DNA of 8,602 nucleotides, taken from positions 1-8,602 of the forward strand of contig JAFARH010000025.1 in NCBI GenBank assembly GCA_019245555.1. The letters run 5' to 3'. A program made the position numbers and the translations under genes. The notes beneath the pieces are model-generated. The model made no database searches, was not told the DNA's origin, and worked only from the letters and a program-made list of their open reading frames with translations. This document shows, piece by piece, positions 6,598-8,602 of the stretch (positions within the stretch are counted from its first letter, which is position 1; each line of letters starts with the position of its first letter). Origin of the DNA: Betaproteobacteria bacterium. Its GTDB lineage: Bacteria; Pseudomonadota; Gammaproteobacteria; Burkholderiales; SG8-39.

Positions 6598-7434
6598 GTA
6601 GCGACGTACGCCCGGGTGGATCAACTCGGAACGCGGCGCGGCCGCAATGGTGTTCGCCATCGTCGTCTCGCGCGCCTGCTCGAGGCGCGCCGCGAGCGGC
6701 GATTCAGCGCGGTGGATGGCGCGGGCGAGGAGATACGCCGCCGCCTCAGGTAGCGCGGGCTTCGCCAGTACATAGCTCCACGAACCGACCGATGGAATCG
6801 CCCCGTCCTGCCCGGGGTAGCTCTTCGCCGGCAGTGTCACGCGCTGGAGAGATGCGTTCTTCTTGAGAATGGTCTGGATATCGGCATCGCTCGGGCCAAT
6901 GAAGCGCCCACCCGATTTCGCCAGCGCAACGAACGCCGGCCAGCCCACGCCGGCGCCCCAGACGGCTTCCGCGCGGCCGTCGGTGAACATCGCCGGCCCG
7001 TCCGCCACCTTGTCGAGGAGGATCGGCTTGATATCGATGTCGAGCGAGCTGAACACGGTGCGGCCGAGCTGCGTAATGCCAGAAGCGCTGGCGCCGAGCA
7101 CCACCGGCTTGCCGCGCAGGTCGGCAAGCGAACGATAGGGGCTGTCGCCTTTCACCATCAGAACGCCCGGCGACGCATACATCGCGGTGATGATGCGTAG
7201 ACCCGTGTCGGGCTTTGCGAGCGCGGCAGAGGCGATCTCGCCCAGCACAAGCGCGAGGTCAACCTGGTTCGCCTCCAGGAGCGCCACGTTCTCCGTGCTG
7301 CCCTTGGTGTTGCGTGGCTCGATGCGCAGCTTCGGCTCCTGCGCATTCACCATCGCGGCGAACGCATCGCCGTAGAGCGGGAAGCCGCCGCCCGGCGTCG
7401 CGGTGCCGAGTACGAGCGCGAAGATGAGGTCCAT
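6574..7434 (-). CDS. TAXI-family TRAP transporter solute receptor, no signal peptide
   Basis: A 286-residue protein with the fold of TAXI-type substrate receptors, which normally work in the periplasm with a DctQM-type membrane permease. Family signs: the first strand and glycine-rich loop VLGTATPGGGFPLYGDAF (8-25), NTKGSTENVALLEANQVDLA (about 43-62), the SPYRSLADLRGKPVVLG segment, GRAEAVWGAGVGWPAF, and the C-terminal HPGVRRYLAEAGL typical of this group. The protein begins only a few residues before the first core strand (MDLIFALVLGT), and no n-h-c signal peptide is visible. No longer start is possible, because the codon before the ATG is the in-frame TAG that ends mmsA. It could be cytoplasmic or use a signal lost by mutation. 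No TRAP membrane gene is in the window, so the transport role is unproven. Translation is probably coupled to mmsA. Confidence 0.85.
   Translation of the reverse strand: MDLIFALVLGTATPGGGFPLYGDAFAAMVNAQEPKLRIEPRNTKGSTENVALLEANQVDLALVLGEIASAALAKPDTGLRIITAMYASPGVLMVKGDSPYRSLADLRGKPVVLGASASGITQLGRTVFSSLDIDIKPILLDKVADGPAMFTDGRAEAVWGAGVGWPAFVALAKSGGRFIGPSDADIQTILKKNASLQRVTLPAKSYPGQDGAIPSVGSWSYVLAKPALPEAAAYLLARAIHRAESPLAARLEQARETTMANTIAAAPRSELIHPGVRRYLAEAGLR

Positions 7435-8602
<1,168 letters not shown>

Overview
The window is GC-rich, densely packed bacterial DNA. The CUT1-type ABC importer, the TAXI-family receptor and the MmsA-type dehydrogenase together suggest a proteobacterium, possibly a beta- or alphaproteobacterium with many transport genes. 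That placement is an inference; there is no rRNA, tRNA or other taxonomic marker. No insertion sequence, CRISPR array, phage gene or transcription regulator is visible. Eight protein genes cover almost everything: only about 72 bases are outside coding sequence (1292-1347, 4102-4103, 5768-5781).

Layout. (1) Plus strand, 2-5081: a five-gene unit with a periplasmic sugar-binding protein (5' end outside the window), two membrane permeases, a MalK/UgpC-like ATPase and a PDZ protein of the HtrA/DegP (S1C) fold. A strong inverted repeat with a T-rich tail lies between the binding-protein gene and the first permease. The later genes overlap or are 2 bases apart. (2) Minus strand, 5767-5078: a short alpha/beta-fold hydrolase, convergent with the PDZ gene and sharing four bases at the stop codons. 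(3) Plus strand, 5782-6597: an SMP-30/gluconolactonase-family lactonase whose start is 14 bases from the divergent hydrolase start. (4) Minus strand, 8602-6574: methylmalonate-semialdehyde dehydrogenase (mmsA, 5' end outside the window), directly followed in the same frame by a TAXI-type TRAP receptor that has no visible signal peptide. The TAXI gene overlaps the end of the lactonase gene by 24 bases.

How it may work together: the ABC importer brings in a carbohydrate or polyol, the lactonase could open a sugar lactone formed by oxidation, and MmsA would convert a semialdehyde to an acyl-CoA. MmsA homologues serve in inositol (IolA) and valine breakdown. The substrate cannot be told from this sequence, and the minus-strand genes may belong to a different pathway.

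The most unusual points are: (a) the HtrA-like protein has lost all three catalytic residues and has no export signal; (b) its convergent neighbour, the alpha/beta hydrolase, has alanine in place of the nucleophilic serine; (c) the TAXI receptor lacks a signal peptide and is separated from mmsA by a single stop codon in the same frame; (d) a strong Shine-Dalgarno sequence lies upstream of the perfect hairpin that precedes the first permease. No wholly new system can be shown, but the pairing of two apparently non-catalytic enzymes beside a sugar importer deserves a second look.
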